Counted from the stretch's first letter, positions 1-6,441 are shown. The stretch: DNA of 8,796 nucleotides from Actinomycetota bacterium (GCA_003452655.1 DMNR01000031.1:1-8796), one strand, 5' to 3'. Translations and numbers: made by a program. Notes: a model not told the origin generated them from the letters alone.

Positions 1-1
1 C

Positions 2-865
2 ACGATGATGGACCCGCAGCAGCGCATTTGGGGATTCGAGACAAACTTCGGCGGACTCGCAGAGCTGGCGTTGGTGAAGAGCAACCAACTCATGCACAAG
101 CCTGAGCACCTGACGTGGGAAGAAGCTGCCTGCCCCGGGCTCGTGAACTCCACCGCCTACCGTCAACTCGTCAGCCGCAATGGTGCCGGTATGAAGCAGG
201 GCGACAACGTCCTCATCTGGGGCGCGTCTGGTGGGCTCGGTTCGTACGCCACGCAATACGCGCTCAACGGCGGGGCAACGCCTGTCTGTGTCGTTTCATC
301 TCCCGAGAAGGCGGAGATCTGCCGAAAGATGGGCGCCGAACTCATCATTGATCGCGCGGCCGAGGGCTACAAATTCTGGAAAGACGAGACCACCCAAGAT
401 CCGAAGGAATGGCAGCGGTTCGGTAAGCGCATTCGCGAACTCACGGGCGGCGAAGATGTCGACATCGTGTACGAACACCCAGGCCGCGAAACATTCGGCG
501 CAAGCGTGTATGCAGCACGCAAGGGCGGCACGATCGTTACCTGCGCCTCGACCAGTGGCTACATGCACGAGTACGACAACCGCTACTTCTGGATGAATCT
601 CAAGCGGATCATTGGTTCCCACTTTGCAAACTACCGCGAGTCCTACGAGGCCAACCGGCTCGTCGACAAGGGAATGATCCACCCGACCCTGTCGAAGACC
701 TTCTCGTTGGCCGACACAGGTGAGGCGGCACTCGAGGTTCACCACAACAAGCACCAGGGCAAGGTCGGTGTGCTGTGCTTGGCCCCCGAGGAAGGTCTCG
801 GCGTCAGGAACCCGGAGAAGCGAGCCAAGTTCGAGAAACAAATCAACCGTTTCCGCGATCAGTAA
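2..865 (+). CDS. ccr: Crotonyl-CoA carboxylase/reductase, 5'-truncated by window edge
   Basis: Probable NADPH-dependent enoyl-CoA carboxylase/reductase, which converts crotonyl-CoA plus CO2 to ethylmalonyl-CoA in the cytoplasm. The product feeds the ethylmalonyl-CoA pathway or supplies extender units. The reading frame is open to the window edge and the first ATG (position 5) is internal. About 287 residues are present against roughly 410-450 in full-length family members, so about a third is missing upstream. Visible, numbering from the Met at 5: the WGFETNFGG segment (9-17), the Rossmann nucleotide-binding loop GASGGLGS (73-80), and the GSHFANYRE segment (204-212). From memory of work on the Kitasatospora enzyme, the CO2 pocket uses a Phe-Glu pair and a His; F11-E12 and H206 here appear to be those residues. 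The pocket Asn lies in the missing part. TAA stop at 863-865, just before a strong hairpin. The call is clear because the conserved segments are diagnostic within the MDR superfamily. Confidence 0.93.
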   Translation, partial: TMMDPQQRIWGFETNFGGLAELALVKSNQLMHKPEHLTWEEAACPGLVNSTAYRQLVSRNGAGMKQGDNVLIWGASGGLGSYATQYALNGGATPVCVVSSPEKAEICRKMGAELIIDRAAEGYKFWKDETTQDPKEWQRFGKRIRELTGGEDVDIVYEHPGRETFGASVYAARKGGTIVTCASTSGYMHEYDNRYFWMNLKRIIGSHFANYRESYEANRLVDKGMIHPTLSKTFSLADTGEAALEVHHNKHQGKVGVLCLAPEEGLGVRNPEKRAKFEKQINRFRDQ

Positions 866-871
866 AGACCT

Positions 872-926
872 CAACATGCAGTGAGGGCCCGCACCGGTAC
901 GTGGTGCGGGCCCTCACTGCATGTTG
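872..926. terminator. Perfect 24-bp hairpin between convergent genes, likely bidirectional terminator
   Basis: The arms 872-895 and 903-926 are exact reverse complements, with a 7-nt loop (GGTACGT, 896-902). The stem contains GGGCCC and is GC-rich in its upper half. It starts 6 nt after the ccr stop codon and ends 5 nt before the stop codon of the WS/DGAT gene on the other strand, so it serves both convergent genes symmetrically. Neither side has a run of T after the stem. Hairpins without a U-tract are common at gene ends in actinobacteria, so the terminator function is inferred from position and stem strength. Confidence 0.85.
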
Positions 927-931
927 GTCGG

Positions 932-2434
932 CTACTTCTTGGCTGGAGCCTTCTTAGCTGCTGCCTTCTTGACCGCAGGCTTCTTGGCAGCGCCCTTCTT
1001 GGCCGGAGCCTTCTTAGCCGGAGTGGCACTTGCCGGCGCGGGAGCCGCAGGAGCGGCCTTTGAGCCACGCTTAGCCGCCCGTTCTGCACCAAGTTTGCAG
1101 ATCTCATCGAAGCCGGAGAGGATCCCAGCCAACAGCACGTCGACATCTTGCGCGTGCTCACCGTCGCCGGTAATCCCGATGTTGAGATCGTGCTTGTAGG
1201 ACGTGATCCCGACGATGATCCGCATCGATCCCTCAATCGGAATGATCGGGATGTTCCCCTTTGCCGGGTGACCCATGAAGTACAGGTCAATCATCGGCCC
1301 AGGCACGTTCGTGACCAGAGTTTCGCTGAACAGTTCAGTACCGACACCGGCTTTTGCCATCACGTATTCCTGCACGGGCGCAGGGATGACTTTCTGGCTC
1401 GCCTTGAGCATCTGGTCACTGATGACCGGAAGCATGCTGCGCTTGGCGTGTTTGGTCGATTCCTTGATCTGGCGCATGCGCTTGACCGGGTCCATATCGC
1501 CGAGCGGAAGGGGCGCGGGCAGAATGCTGACCTGGTTGTTGGCTGCGAAGTCACGACGCAATGAAACCGGCATGACGGCCCGCAATGTCCGACCGTTGGG
1601 GTTAACGCCACGCGACTCCAGCAACTTGCTGAATCCGATGGCAACGGCCGCCAACACCATGTCGTTGATCGTCACGCCCTTGAAGGACTTGCGCGCCAAC
1701 TTCACGTCGTCGAGGGAGAACTGCCCACCGACCCACTTACGGTGATCGCTCACTGGACCGGTCAATTCAGTGGGACGACGCGGAGCCATGCTGACCATCG
1801 AACGGATCGTGTCTGGTGACGTGGCAATCAATTGGCCGAGCGCCTCGAGGCTCATCTCAATCGAGCGCAGGGCCTTCGCGACAGCAGCGTCAACGGGACC
1901 ATCCGTCTCGATCGCCTCGTCCTCGCGCTCCTTGGGAGTCATCATCTTCTTGATCCCGGCGGCGAGGCGGAACGAACCATCAGGAGTGACATCGATGAGT
2001 TCCCCAAGCAGGATCAGCGCGCCTTGCCCGTGAGCGATGCTGTGGTGCAAGCGAATGATCACAGTCCACTCAGTCGTGGAGTAGCCGGACACCACGGTGG
2101 CGTCCCACAAAGGCCGATTACGGTCCATCGGACGTTCCATGATGGCGCCCACGACGGGATCGAAGCTCTCGCCGGGCTTCAACTTCACGCCGTCAATGTG
2201 GTACTCAAGATCGGGCTCGACATCCACCCATTTGGCTTGGCGAACCTTCGTGCGACTCGACACCACCTTCTGACGGAAGCGCGGCATGTCCTTGATGCGC
2301 TCACGGAAGTAGCTGCGAACCTCCGCCAGCGTTGGTGCCTTCCCCTCAATCATCATCGCGCTGCCTACCGCGACCGAAGGCCCAGACTTCTCAATGTCAA
2401 GGAACATAGAGTCCATCGAACTCAGGCGATCCAT
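932..2434 (-). CDS. WS/DGAT family acyltransferase (wax ester synthase / diacylglycerol acyltransferase) with lysine-rich tail
   Basis: Probable acyl-CoA-dependent acyltransferase that makes triacylglycerol or wax esters at the membrane or lipid-droplet surface. It has 500 residues; the family is usually about 450-480. Visible: N-terminal LSSMDSMFLDIE (4-15), PLWD (108-111), the active-site region HHSIAHG (130-136), the ND motif (257-258), NVPGP (376-380) and a C-terminal core ending near residue 450. The catalytic consensus is HHxxxDG; both His residues are kept but the Asp is His135 (codon CAC), so activity may be altered. Residues 452-500 form an Ala/Pro/Lys tail ending in six pentapeptide repeats, like histone-H1 or HupB tails, not part of the catalytic fold. 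The ATG at 2432-2434 has an AGGGA ribosome site 6 nt upstream. It lies 163 nt downstream of the minus-strand hydrolase gene, so it may have its own promoter. The family is certain; substrate is unknown. Confidence 0.92.
   Translation of the reverse strand: MDRLSSMDSMFLDIEKSGPSVAVGSAMMIEGKAPTLAEVRSYFRERIKDMPRFRQKVVSSRTKVRQAKWVDVEPDLEYHIDGVKLKPGESFDPVVGAIMERPMDRNRPLWDATVVSGYSTTEWTVIIRLHHSIAHGQGALILLGELIDVTPDGSFRLAAGIKKMMTPKEREDEAIETDGPVDAAVAKALRSIEMSLEALGQLIATSPDTIRSMVSMAPRRPTELTGPVSDHRKWVGGQFSLDDVKLARKSFKGVTINDMVLAAVAIGFSKLLESRGVNPNGRTLRAVMPVSLRRDFAANNQVSILPAPLPLGDMDPVKRMRQIKESTKHAKRSMLPVISDQMLKASQKVIPAPVQEYVMAKAGVGTELFSETLVTNVPGPMIDLYFMGHPAKGNIPIIPIEGSMRIIVGITSYKHDLNIGITGDGEHAQDVDVLLAGILSGFDEICKLGAERAAKRGSKAAPAAPAPASATPAKKAPAKKGAAKKPAVKKAAAKKAPAKK
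935..1024 (-). repeat. Six 15-bp tandem repeats encoding [P/A][A/V]KKx pentapeptides
   Basis: On the plus strand six consecutive 15-bp units each begin CTTCTT (935, 950, 965, 980, 995, 1010), for example CTTCTTGGCTGGAGC and CTTCTTAGCTGCTGC. On the coding strand each CTTCTT is AAGAAG (Lys-Lys). The array is the very end of the WS/DGAT gene, with the TAG stop at 932-934, and gives the protein PAKKA, PAKKG, AAKKP, AVKKA, AAKKA, PAKK. All twelve Lys codons are AAG while the other positions vary. The period is exact, so copy number could change by slippage without a frameshift. Confidence 0.9.
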
Positions 2435-2475
2435 ACCAAATCCCTACCGTCTCATCTGCCGAAATCGTGAGCACC

Positions 2476-2488
2476 TGTGGTGACCACA
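2476..2488. promoter_or_regulatory. 13-bp palindrome upstream of the WS/DGAT gene, possible operator
   Basis: TGTGGT-G-ACCACA is a perfect inverted repeat with 6-bp arms and a 1-nt centre. It lies 41 bp upstream of the WS/DGAT start codon, in the only sizeable gap on its 5' side. The GT-N-AC core resembles the general half-site pattern of GntR-type regulators, but that match is loose and a chance palindrome of this size is possible. No regulator gene sits beside it. Its position is all that supports a regulatory role. Confidence 0.3.
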
Positions 2489-2540
2489 TGTTGATTACCG
2501 ACATTTCAGCGCAAATAGGGGGTCGTTCGCCTGTTCGGAC

Positions 2541-2569
2541 TACCCAACCGGCGGTGCAATGACTGTCAA
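2541..2569 (-). promoter_or_regulatory. Weak candidate promoter for the WS/DGAT gene
   Basis: Reading the minus strand, a perfect TTGACA hexamer (2569-2564) is followed after 17 nt by TGGGTA (2546-2541), a poor -10 match. It lies in the gap between the upstream hydrolase and the WS/DGAT gene and would give a leader of about 100 nt containing the palindrome at 2476-2488. The good -35 and the suitable position are the only support; no terminator for the upstream operon was seen in this gap. Confidence 0.22.
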
Positions 2570-2597
2570 GCACCCTCTGAGGCACGTGTGCAGAAGG

Positions 2598-3368
2598 CTA
2601 CGACTGCGTTTCGCCACCGAATTCATCGGTCAACCACTCACTCATCGCCAGGGTTACTACGACGGGATTTTCCAGCGGGGTCAGGTGACCAGCGTCGGGA
2701 ATCTCGATGAGTGTGGCCTGGCGCGCTGCCTCCGCCATAGCGACGGCGTCGCTGGGTGGCGACAAGACGTCCTCCGAGCCGACGATCACCAAGATTGGAC
2801 CCGCAAACTCATCGAGCACGTCAAACGAATCTGGTCGGGCAGCCATTGCCCGCTGGATCCAGGCGATCGTCGCCGGTGGACAATCTGCGATCTGCTGGCG
2901 CACACGCGCCTCGACGTCAGGATGACCGGTGACGGTTGAGTCGCTGATGAGTTTGGGCATCATTGCATCGGCGACCCACGCCGATCCCTCTGTCTCCACG
3001 CGATCCGCAAAGTCGAGACGGCCCTGTGCGCCGGGCGCCGGGTCCGCGCCCGCTTTCGTGTCGACGAAGACTAGGCCAGCCACGCGCTCGGGGTAGCGTC
3101 GCGCCAGATTCATCGCGACGTAGCCTCCCATCGAGACGCCAGCAACCACCGCCGACCCAGCGCCGGTTTCCGCAATTAGTTCCGCCACGTCGTCGGCCAA
3201 GACATCGAGGTCCGGCCGGGATGGCAACTCGGCACGGTTGGTCCCGAATCCACGCAGGTCGGGAACGATCGGGTCAAGACCCTGCTCTCGTAGTTGGTGT
3301 GCGACGTCCTCCCAGAGGCGTGCATCCACCGGGAATGCGTGCAGCAGGATGACGGGTGGCAGCGCCAT
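2598..3368 (-). CDS. Alpha/beta hydrolase (enol-lactonase/esterase-like)
   Basis: A 256-residue cytoplasmic alpha/beta-hydrolase of the compact type that includes 3-oxoadipate enol-lactonases and small esterases. Visible in order: oxyanion-side LLHAFPVDARLW (8-19), the PDLRGFG strand turn (36-42), the nucleophile elbow GVSMGG (77-82, Ser79), the acid VGSEDVLSPP (196-205, Asp200) and the catalytic His in AGHLTPLENP (226-235, His228). The triad is therefore complete. There is no signal peptide. The ATG at 3366-3368 overlaps the stop of the upstream SDR gene by one base (TAATG), so translation is probably coupled, and no strong ribosome site of its own is visible. It is the last gene of the five-gene minus-strand block. 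Nothing in the sequence fixes the substrate. No protocatechuate-pathway partners are nearby, so calling it PcaD would be unsupported; an acyl-thioester or lipid ester substrate fits the neighbourhood but is inference. Confidence 0.87.
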   Translation of the reverse strand: MALPPVILLHAFPVDARLWEDVAHQLREQGLDPIVPDLRGFGTNRAELPSRPDLDVLADDVAELIAETGAGSAVVAGVSMGGYVAMNLARRYPERVAGLVFVDTKAGADPAPGAQGRLDFADRVETEGSAWVADAMMPKLISDSTVTGHPDVEARVRQQIADCPPATIAWIQRAMAARPDSFDVLDEFAGPILVIVGSEDVLSPPSDAVAMAEAARQATLIEIPDAGHLTPLENPVVVTLAMSEWLTDEFGGETQS

Positions 3369-4129
3369 TACGGCATCACCGAGAGACCGCCGTCGACGAT
3401 CAACTGCTGGCCGGTCATGAAGCTCGATGCATCGCTGGCCAGGAACACCGCAGGTTCAGCGATCTCGTGGGCCATTCCCCACCGCTGCATCGGCACGCGA
3501 CTGAGCAACGAGGTCTCTGTCGAGTCATCGACGCGCAGGAAGTCGGTTAGGTCTGTTTCGATCCAGCCGGGAACCAATGCGTTGACTCGAACACCCGCGT
3601 GAGCCCATTCGATCGCGAGTGACTTGGTCAGCGACGAGACCGCCGCCTTCGCAGCACCATAGTGAGACATGAAGGGGGTACCTGCCAGCGAGGCAACACT
3701 CGATACGTTGATCACAGACGCGGAGTTCGCCGCCTGCAGATGCGGCGATGCTGCCTGACAGGCGTGAACGATCGATTCCACGTTCAGGCTGAACGTCTTC
3801 TGCCAGCCTGAGAAACGCATGTTGGCCATAGGCGTTGAGAACGAATTTCCGCCGGCGTTGTTCACCAAGATGTCGATGCCATCGAGCGCCAGTGCGGCCG
3901 CGTCAACAGCCGCACGCACGGCATCACCATCGAGCACGTCGGCAGGGACGATGACGGCCTTGCGACCGTGAGCTTCAATCTCCGCTGCTACCTCACCCAG
4001 CTTGACCTCATCGCGAGCGCTGATTGCCACGTCGGCACCGGCAGCGGCGTAGGAAACGGCGATCGCCCGACCGATTCCGCGCGAAGCTCCAGTTACGAGG
4101 GCTTTGCGCCCATCAAGTCGAAATGTCAC
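3368..4129 (-). CDS. SDR-family NAD(P)-dependent oxidoreductase (FabG-like)
   Basis: A classical short-chain dehydrogenase, 253 residues from the start chosen here. Visible: nucleotide-binding TGASRGIG (13-20), NNAG (90-93), Asn116 in the LNV segment, Ser144 and the YGAAK active site (Tyr157, Lys161), then PGWIETD (187-193), the usual substrate-loop start, and the C-terminal LIVDGGL seen in FabG-like enzymes. Length is normal for the family. An upstream in-frame GTG at 4160-4162 would add 11 residues, but GTG at 4127-4129 overlaps the upstream gene's TGA by the common 4-nt GTGA arrangement and has a purine-rich AAGGTGG stretch upstream, so it is preferred. Downstream it overlaps the hydrolase by one base. 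The reaction is probably reversible oxidation of a hydroxyl on an acyl-thioester or similar substrate. Ser59-type cofactor determinants were not resolved, so NADH versus NADPH is open. Confidence 0.9.
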   Translation of the reverse strand: MTFRLDGRKALVTGASRGIGRAIAVSYAAAGADVAISARDEVKLGEVAAEIEAHGRKAVIVPADVLDGDAVRAAVDAAALALDGIDILVNNAGGNSFSTPMANMRFSGWQKTFSLNVESIVHACQAASPHLQAANSASVINVSSVASLAGTPFMSHYGAAKAAVSSLTKSLAIEWAHAGVRVNALVPGWIETDLTDFLRVDDSTETSLLSRVPMQRWGMAHEIAEPAVFLASDASSFMTGQQLIVDGGLSVMP

Positions 4130-4893
4130 AGGTCCGTCCACCTTTCCATGGGGCCCTCCCACTCATCGGGAAGACCAGCTGGGTGTTGTTCGAAATACCT
4201 TGGATTGACTGCCCGAACGATCTCATTGAGCACGAATTGGACGGAAGGCTCCCCCACCCATAGGTGCTTGGCGCCACTGCCGGTGAGTAGCTGTGTTTGC
4301 GGAATTGCGGCGAATCGCTCGCTCGCTGCAACTGGGCGTAAGTAATCATCGAACTCCGGTATGAGCGCGACGAGTGGGTGCCCGGTCGCAGCCCACGCCC
4401 GCAGCTCTACCTCCTGCGAGAAACGCAACGGCGGACTGATCAGCAGCGCGCCTGAGATGGGCGTAACTTCGGGATGTTTGAGGATCACGTCAGTACCGAA
4501 TGACCAACCCACGAGCCAGGGTGTCGGCAGGCCGCGTTCGACGGCGACATTGACGGCCGCTGCTAGGTCTAGGCCCTCGGCCTCGCCGGAATCGAAGTGA
4601 CCCTCACTGGCGCCACCGGCCGAACCTGTTCCTCGAGTGTTGAAGCGTAGGACAGCGATGTCAGCCAAAGCAGGAAGACGCCACGAGGCCTTCCGGAGCA
4701 GATGGGAATCCATCATCCCGCCATGCGTCGGCAACGGATGAACCATGACGATCGTGGCAACGGGTTCGGCATCGAGAGGAACAGCGAGCTCACCGACAAG
4801 GCTCAGCCCATCCACGGTGTGCAATCGCATGGGTTCCCGCCTCGCGGGCAGGACGCTGTTTGCTCGGATCTGCGCCGAGGGGGCCTCAGCCAT
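4126..4893 (-). CDS. Alpha/beta hydrolase, HPxPxxGG-type (COG2945-like)
   Basis: A 255-residue cytoplasmic alpha/beta-hydrolase. From the chosen start: the VHPLPTHGG segment (51-59), which resembles the HPHPxxGG turn of the COG2945 group, RFNTRGTGSAGG (83-94), the nucleophile elbow GWSFG (129-133, Ser131), a likely acid near EFDDYLRP (Asp182 or Asp183) and the catalytic His in GAKHLWVGE (His210). The reading frame extends upstream to 5043, but that part overlaps the zinc-protein gene and reads as its shadow. The ATG at 4891-4893 has GGAG 7 nt upstream, which decides the start. It overlaps the upstream gene's stop by 8 nt and the SDR start by 4 nt. Members of this group are poorly characterised; the acyl-CoA enzymes around it suggest an ester or thioester substrate, but that is inference. 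Confidence 0.85.
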   Translation of the reverse strand: MAEAPSAQIRANSVLPARREPMRLHTVDGLSLVGELAVPLDAEPVATIVMVHPLPTHGGMMDSHLLRKASWRLPALADIAVLRFNTRGTGSAGGASEGHFDSGEAEGLDLAAAVNVAVERGLPTPWLVGWSFGTDVILKHPEVTPISGALLISPPLRFSQEVELRAWAATGHPLVALIPEFDDYLRPVAASERFAAIPQTQLLTGSGAKHLWVGEPSVQFVLNEIVRAVNPRYFEQHPAGLPDEWEGPMERWTDL

Positions 4894-5089
4894 GAGTTCT
4901 CCGCCAGCACGCCGTGTGCCAATGGCGCCGATCTTCGACACCACTGGACCAGCCCTCTTGCCAAGCGACAATGTGGGGCGTTCCAGCAGCGATGTCTTGG
5001 TTGCAGCTAGGACAGATGTAGGACTTGCGCGCCGCCTGACCACTCACGGGCTGCATCACCCAGTCGTCACCGTCATGCCCGACACTCAT
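4886..5089 (-). CDS. Small zinc-binding protein, CxxC...HWHxxCW type
   Basis: A 67-residue protein of unknown function. It shows CPSC (Cys26, Cys29), a PHIVAW stretch (38-43), and RRHWHTACW (54-62) with His58 and Cys61. The pairs CxxC and HxxC would bind one zinc as a small ribbon or treble-clef unit. I recognise this pattern (MQPVSG..ARK.Y.CPxC...PHxVAW...RRHWHxxCW) from short uncharacterised actinobacterial proteins. The frame extends further upstream inside the dehydrogenase gene, but ATG 5087-5089 falls 10 nt after that gene's TAG stop and gives the usual length; an alternative ATG at 5056 would shorten it to 56 residues. No good ribosome site is visible, so it may depend on reinitiation. 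It overlaps the following hydrolase by 8 nt. A regulatory or chaperone-like role is possible but unsupported. Confidence 0.8.
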   Translation of the reverse strand: MSVGHDGDDWVMQPVSGQAARKSYICPSCNQDIAAGTPHIVAWQEGWSSGVEDRRHWHTACWRRTHG

Positions 5090-5099
5090 GACAGACAGG

Positions 5100-6431
5100 C
5101 TAGCTGTAGGAGATGAAACCCTCGCCGGTCTTGCGACCGAGCTTGCCGGCTGCCACAACCTCAACCAACCCCTTGGCAGGCGTGTAGCAACTATCACCGA
5201 AGGCATCAAGAATCGTCTCTTCGATCGCCAGCGACACGTCATTGCCAACAACGTCAAGCAACGAGAACGGGCCCAGCGGAAGCGACTGCCAGGCCTTCAT
5301 CAACGGATCGAAAGCATCAATCGTGGTGAGTTGGTCGTCAACGGCGATCACCGCATCGTTGAGGTATGGGAACAGCAGGAAGTTCACGATGAATCCTGCG
5401 CGATCGCCACAAAGCACAGGGTGCTTTTTCACGGCCTTGCAAAGTGCCACCGTCGTGTCCGTAACGTCCTGCGCGGTTGCCGAACCCGAGACGACCTCGA
5501 CCAATTTCATAACCGGGGCCGGGTTGAAGAAGTGCATGCCGATGACGTCGGCGGGGCGGCCAGTCTCAGCGGCAAGGACATCGATGCTCAGGCTTGAAGT
5601 CGTGGTTGCCAAGATCGCGCCGGGCTTGCAGACGCGGTCAAGGGTGCGGAACAGTTCCTTCTTCGTTTCTAGGTCCTCGACAATTGCCTCGACGACGATA
5701 TCGACGCGACCAAGGTCTTCGTGGGCGGTGGTGCCGCATACACGGGCCAGAATGGCGGTCTTGTCTTCCTCGGAGAGCTTGCCCTTCGACACCGCCCGAT
5801 CGAGTGATTTCTCCAATGCCGCACGAACCTTGGCAACCTTCTCGTCGCTGCGCGCGACGTAAACGACGTCGTATCCCGACTTCGCGAAGACCTCGATGAT
5901 GCCGGTTGCCATAGTGCCGGTACCGATAACGCCGACCAACTTGATCTCGCGCGTGGCACCTGCGGCAGCCGAATCTGCAGCATCCTCGGCAACGACGTCG
6001 GCCGAGCCCGCACCGGCGAACGTGTAGAAGCCAGATCCGCTGGTCTCGCCGAGGTTGCCAGCGTTCACACGATCAGTGATCGCTGCCGAGACCTTATGGC
6101 GACAATCGCCACTGGCTTCGTAGAGCACATCGAGGATCGCCGCGGCCTTGTCGAGGCCGATCGCGTCGAGTTGACGCAGTGGACCGACCGGGTAGCCGCA
6201 GCCGAAGCGCATCGCCGCATCAATGTCGTCGCGGGTCGCGTAGTCCTGCTCCAGCATCGTTGCTGCCTCGTTCAGGTACGCAAACCACACCGCCGCTGCC
6301 AGCGCTGCTGAACCCGAGCCGACGGGACCCTCTGGGCCCTTGACCTCAACGCCAGTCCCGCCGAGCACGCCAGCAATCGCCGCGCTTGAATCCGAAACTC
6401 CGTTGAGACCTGCTTTGGTGTCCGAGGCCAT
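5100..6431 (-). CDS. 3-hydroxyacyl-CoA dehydrogenase with C-N-C domain order
   Basis: Probable NAD-dependent oxidation of 3-hydroxyacyl-CoA to 3-ketoacyl-CoA in beta-oxidation or butyrate-type metabolism. Numbering here counts the Met at 6434 as 1. Residues 52-140 are a 3HCDH C-terminal-type domain (YLNEAATMLEQDYATRDDID...GCGYPVGP...GSGFYTF). A variable Ala/Asp-rich linker runs to about 162. An NAD-binding domain follows with GTGTMATG (171-178), SSLS (280-283) and HFFNPAP (301-307), giving the catalytic His301-Glu313 pair. A second C-terminal domain (343-444) carries Asn351. From memory, actinobacterial homologues are tandem N-C-N-C proteins of about 590 residues, so this 443-residue form seems to have lost the first NAD domain. 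In the last domain the usual GCGYPxGP is WQSLPLGP. It is the first gene of the block. The catalytic set is present, so an active enzyme is likely. Confidence 0.88.
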   Translation of the reverse strand: MASDTKAGLNGVSDSSAAIAGVLGGTGVEVKGPEGPVGSGSAALAAAVWFAYLNEAATMLEQDYATRDDIDAAMRFGCGYPVGPLRQLDAIGLDKAAAILDVLYEASGDCRHKVSAAITDRVNAGNLGETSGSGFYTFAGAGSADVVAEDAADSAAAGATREIKLVGVIGTGTMATGIIEVFAKSGYDVVYVARSDEKVAKVRAALEKSLDRAVSKGKLSEEDKTAILARVCGTTAHEDLGRVDIVVEAIVEDLETKKELFRTLDRVCKPGAILATTTSSLSIDVLAAETGRPADVIGMHFFNPAPVMKLVEVVSGSATAQDVTDTTVALCKAVKKHPVLCGDRAGFIVNFLLFPYLNDAVIAVDDQLTTIDAFDPLMKAWQSLPLGPFSLLDVVGNDVSLAIEETILDAFGDSCYTPAKGLVEVVAAGKLGRKTGEGFISYS

Positions 6432-6436
6432 CATTT

Positions 6437-6441
6437 CTCCT
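6437..6441 (-). promoter_or_regulatory. Ribosome binding site AGGAG that decides the dehydrogenase start
   Basis: On the minus strand AGGAG (6441-6437) is followed by AA and then two consecutive ATG codons. The first ATG (6434) is only 2 nt away, too close for normal initiation; the second (6431) is 5 nt away, which fits. The second ATG is therefore taken as the start of the 3-hydroxyacyl-CoA dehydrogenase. Confidence 0.65.

Noticed and set aside
296..877. 193-residue open frame antisense to ccr
   Set aside because: It mirrors the codon pattern of the strongly conserved ccr gene and has no recognisable motif or ribosome site.
935..1024. Tandem 15-bp units considered as a CRISPR-like or mobile repeat array
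   Set aside because: There are no spacers, the units are in frame with the WS/DGAT gene and encode a regular pentapeptide tail.
1832..2470. 212-residue open frame antisense to the WS/DGAT gene
   Set aside because: A shadow of the coding strand; composition is atypical (His/Arg-rich) and no domain is visible.
2476..2488. CRP-type site reading of the palindrome
   Set aside because: The half-sites GTG and CAC are 5 nt apart, not the 6 nt of the mycobacterial CRP consensus.
2397..2585. 62-residue minus-strand frame between the hydrolase and WS/DGAT genes
   Set aside because: It runs into the WS/DGAT start, shows no recognisable motif and covers the likely promoter region.
4894..5043. N-terminal extension of the HPxPxxGG hydrolase to the start at 5043
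   Set aside because: It overlaps the zinc-protein gene almost fully, has no hydrolase features, and the ATG at 4893 has a good GGAG site at normal spacing.
5090..5257. N-terminal extension of the zinc protein to 5257
   Set aside because: It lies inside the dehydrogenase coding region in another frame and reads as its shadow; the conserved part starts after Met at 5089.
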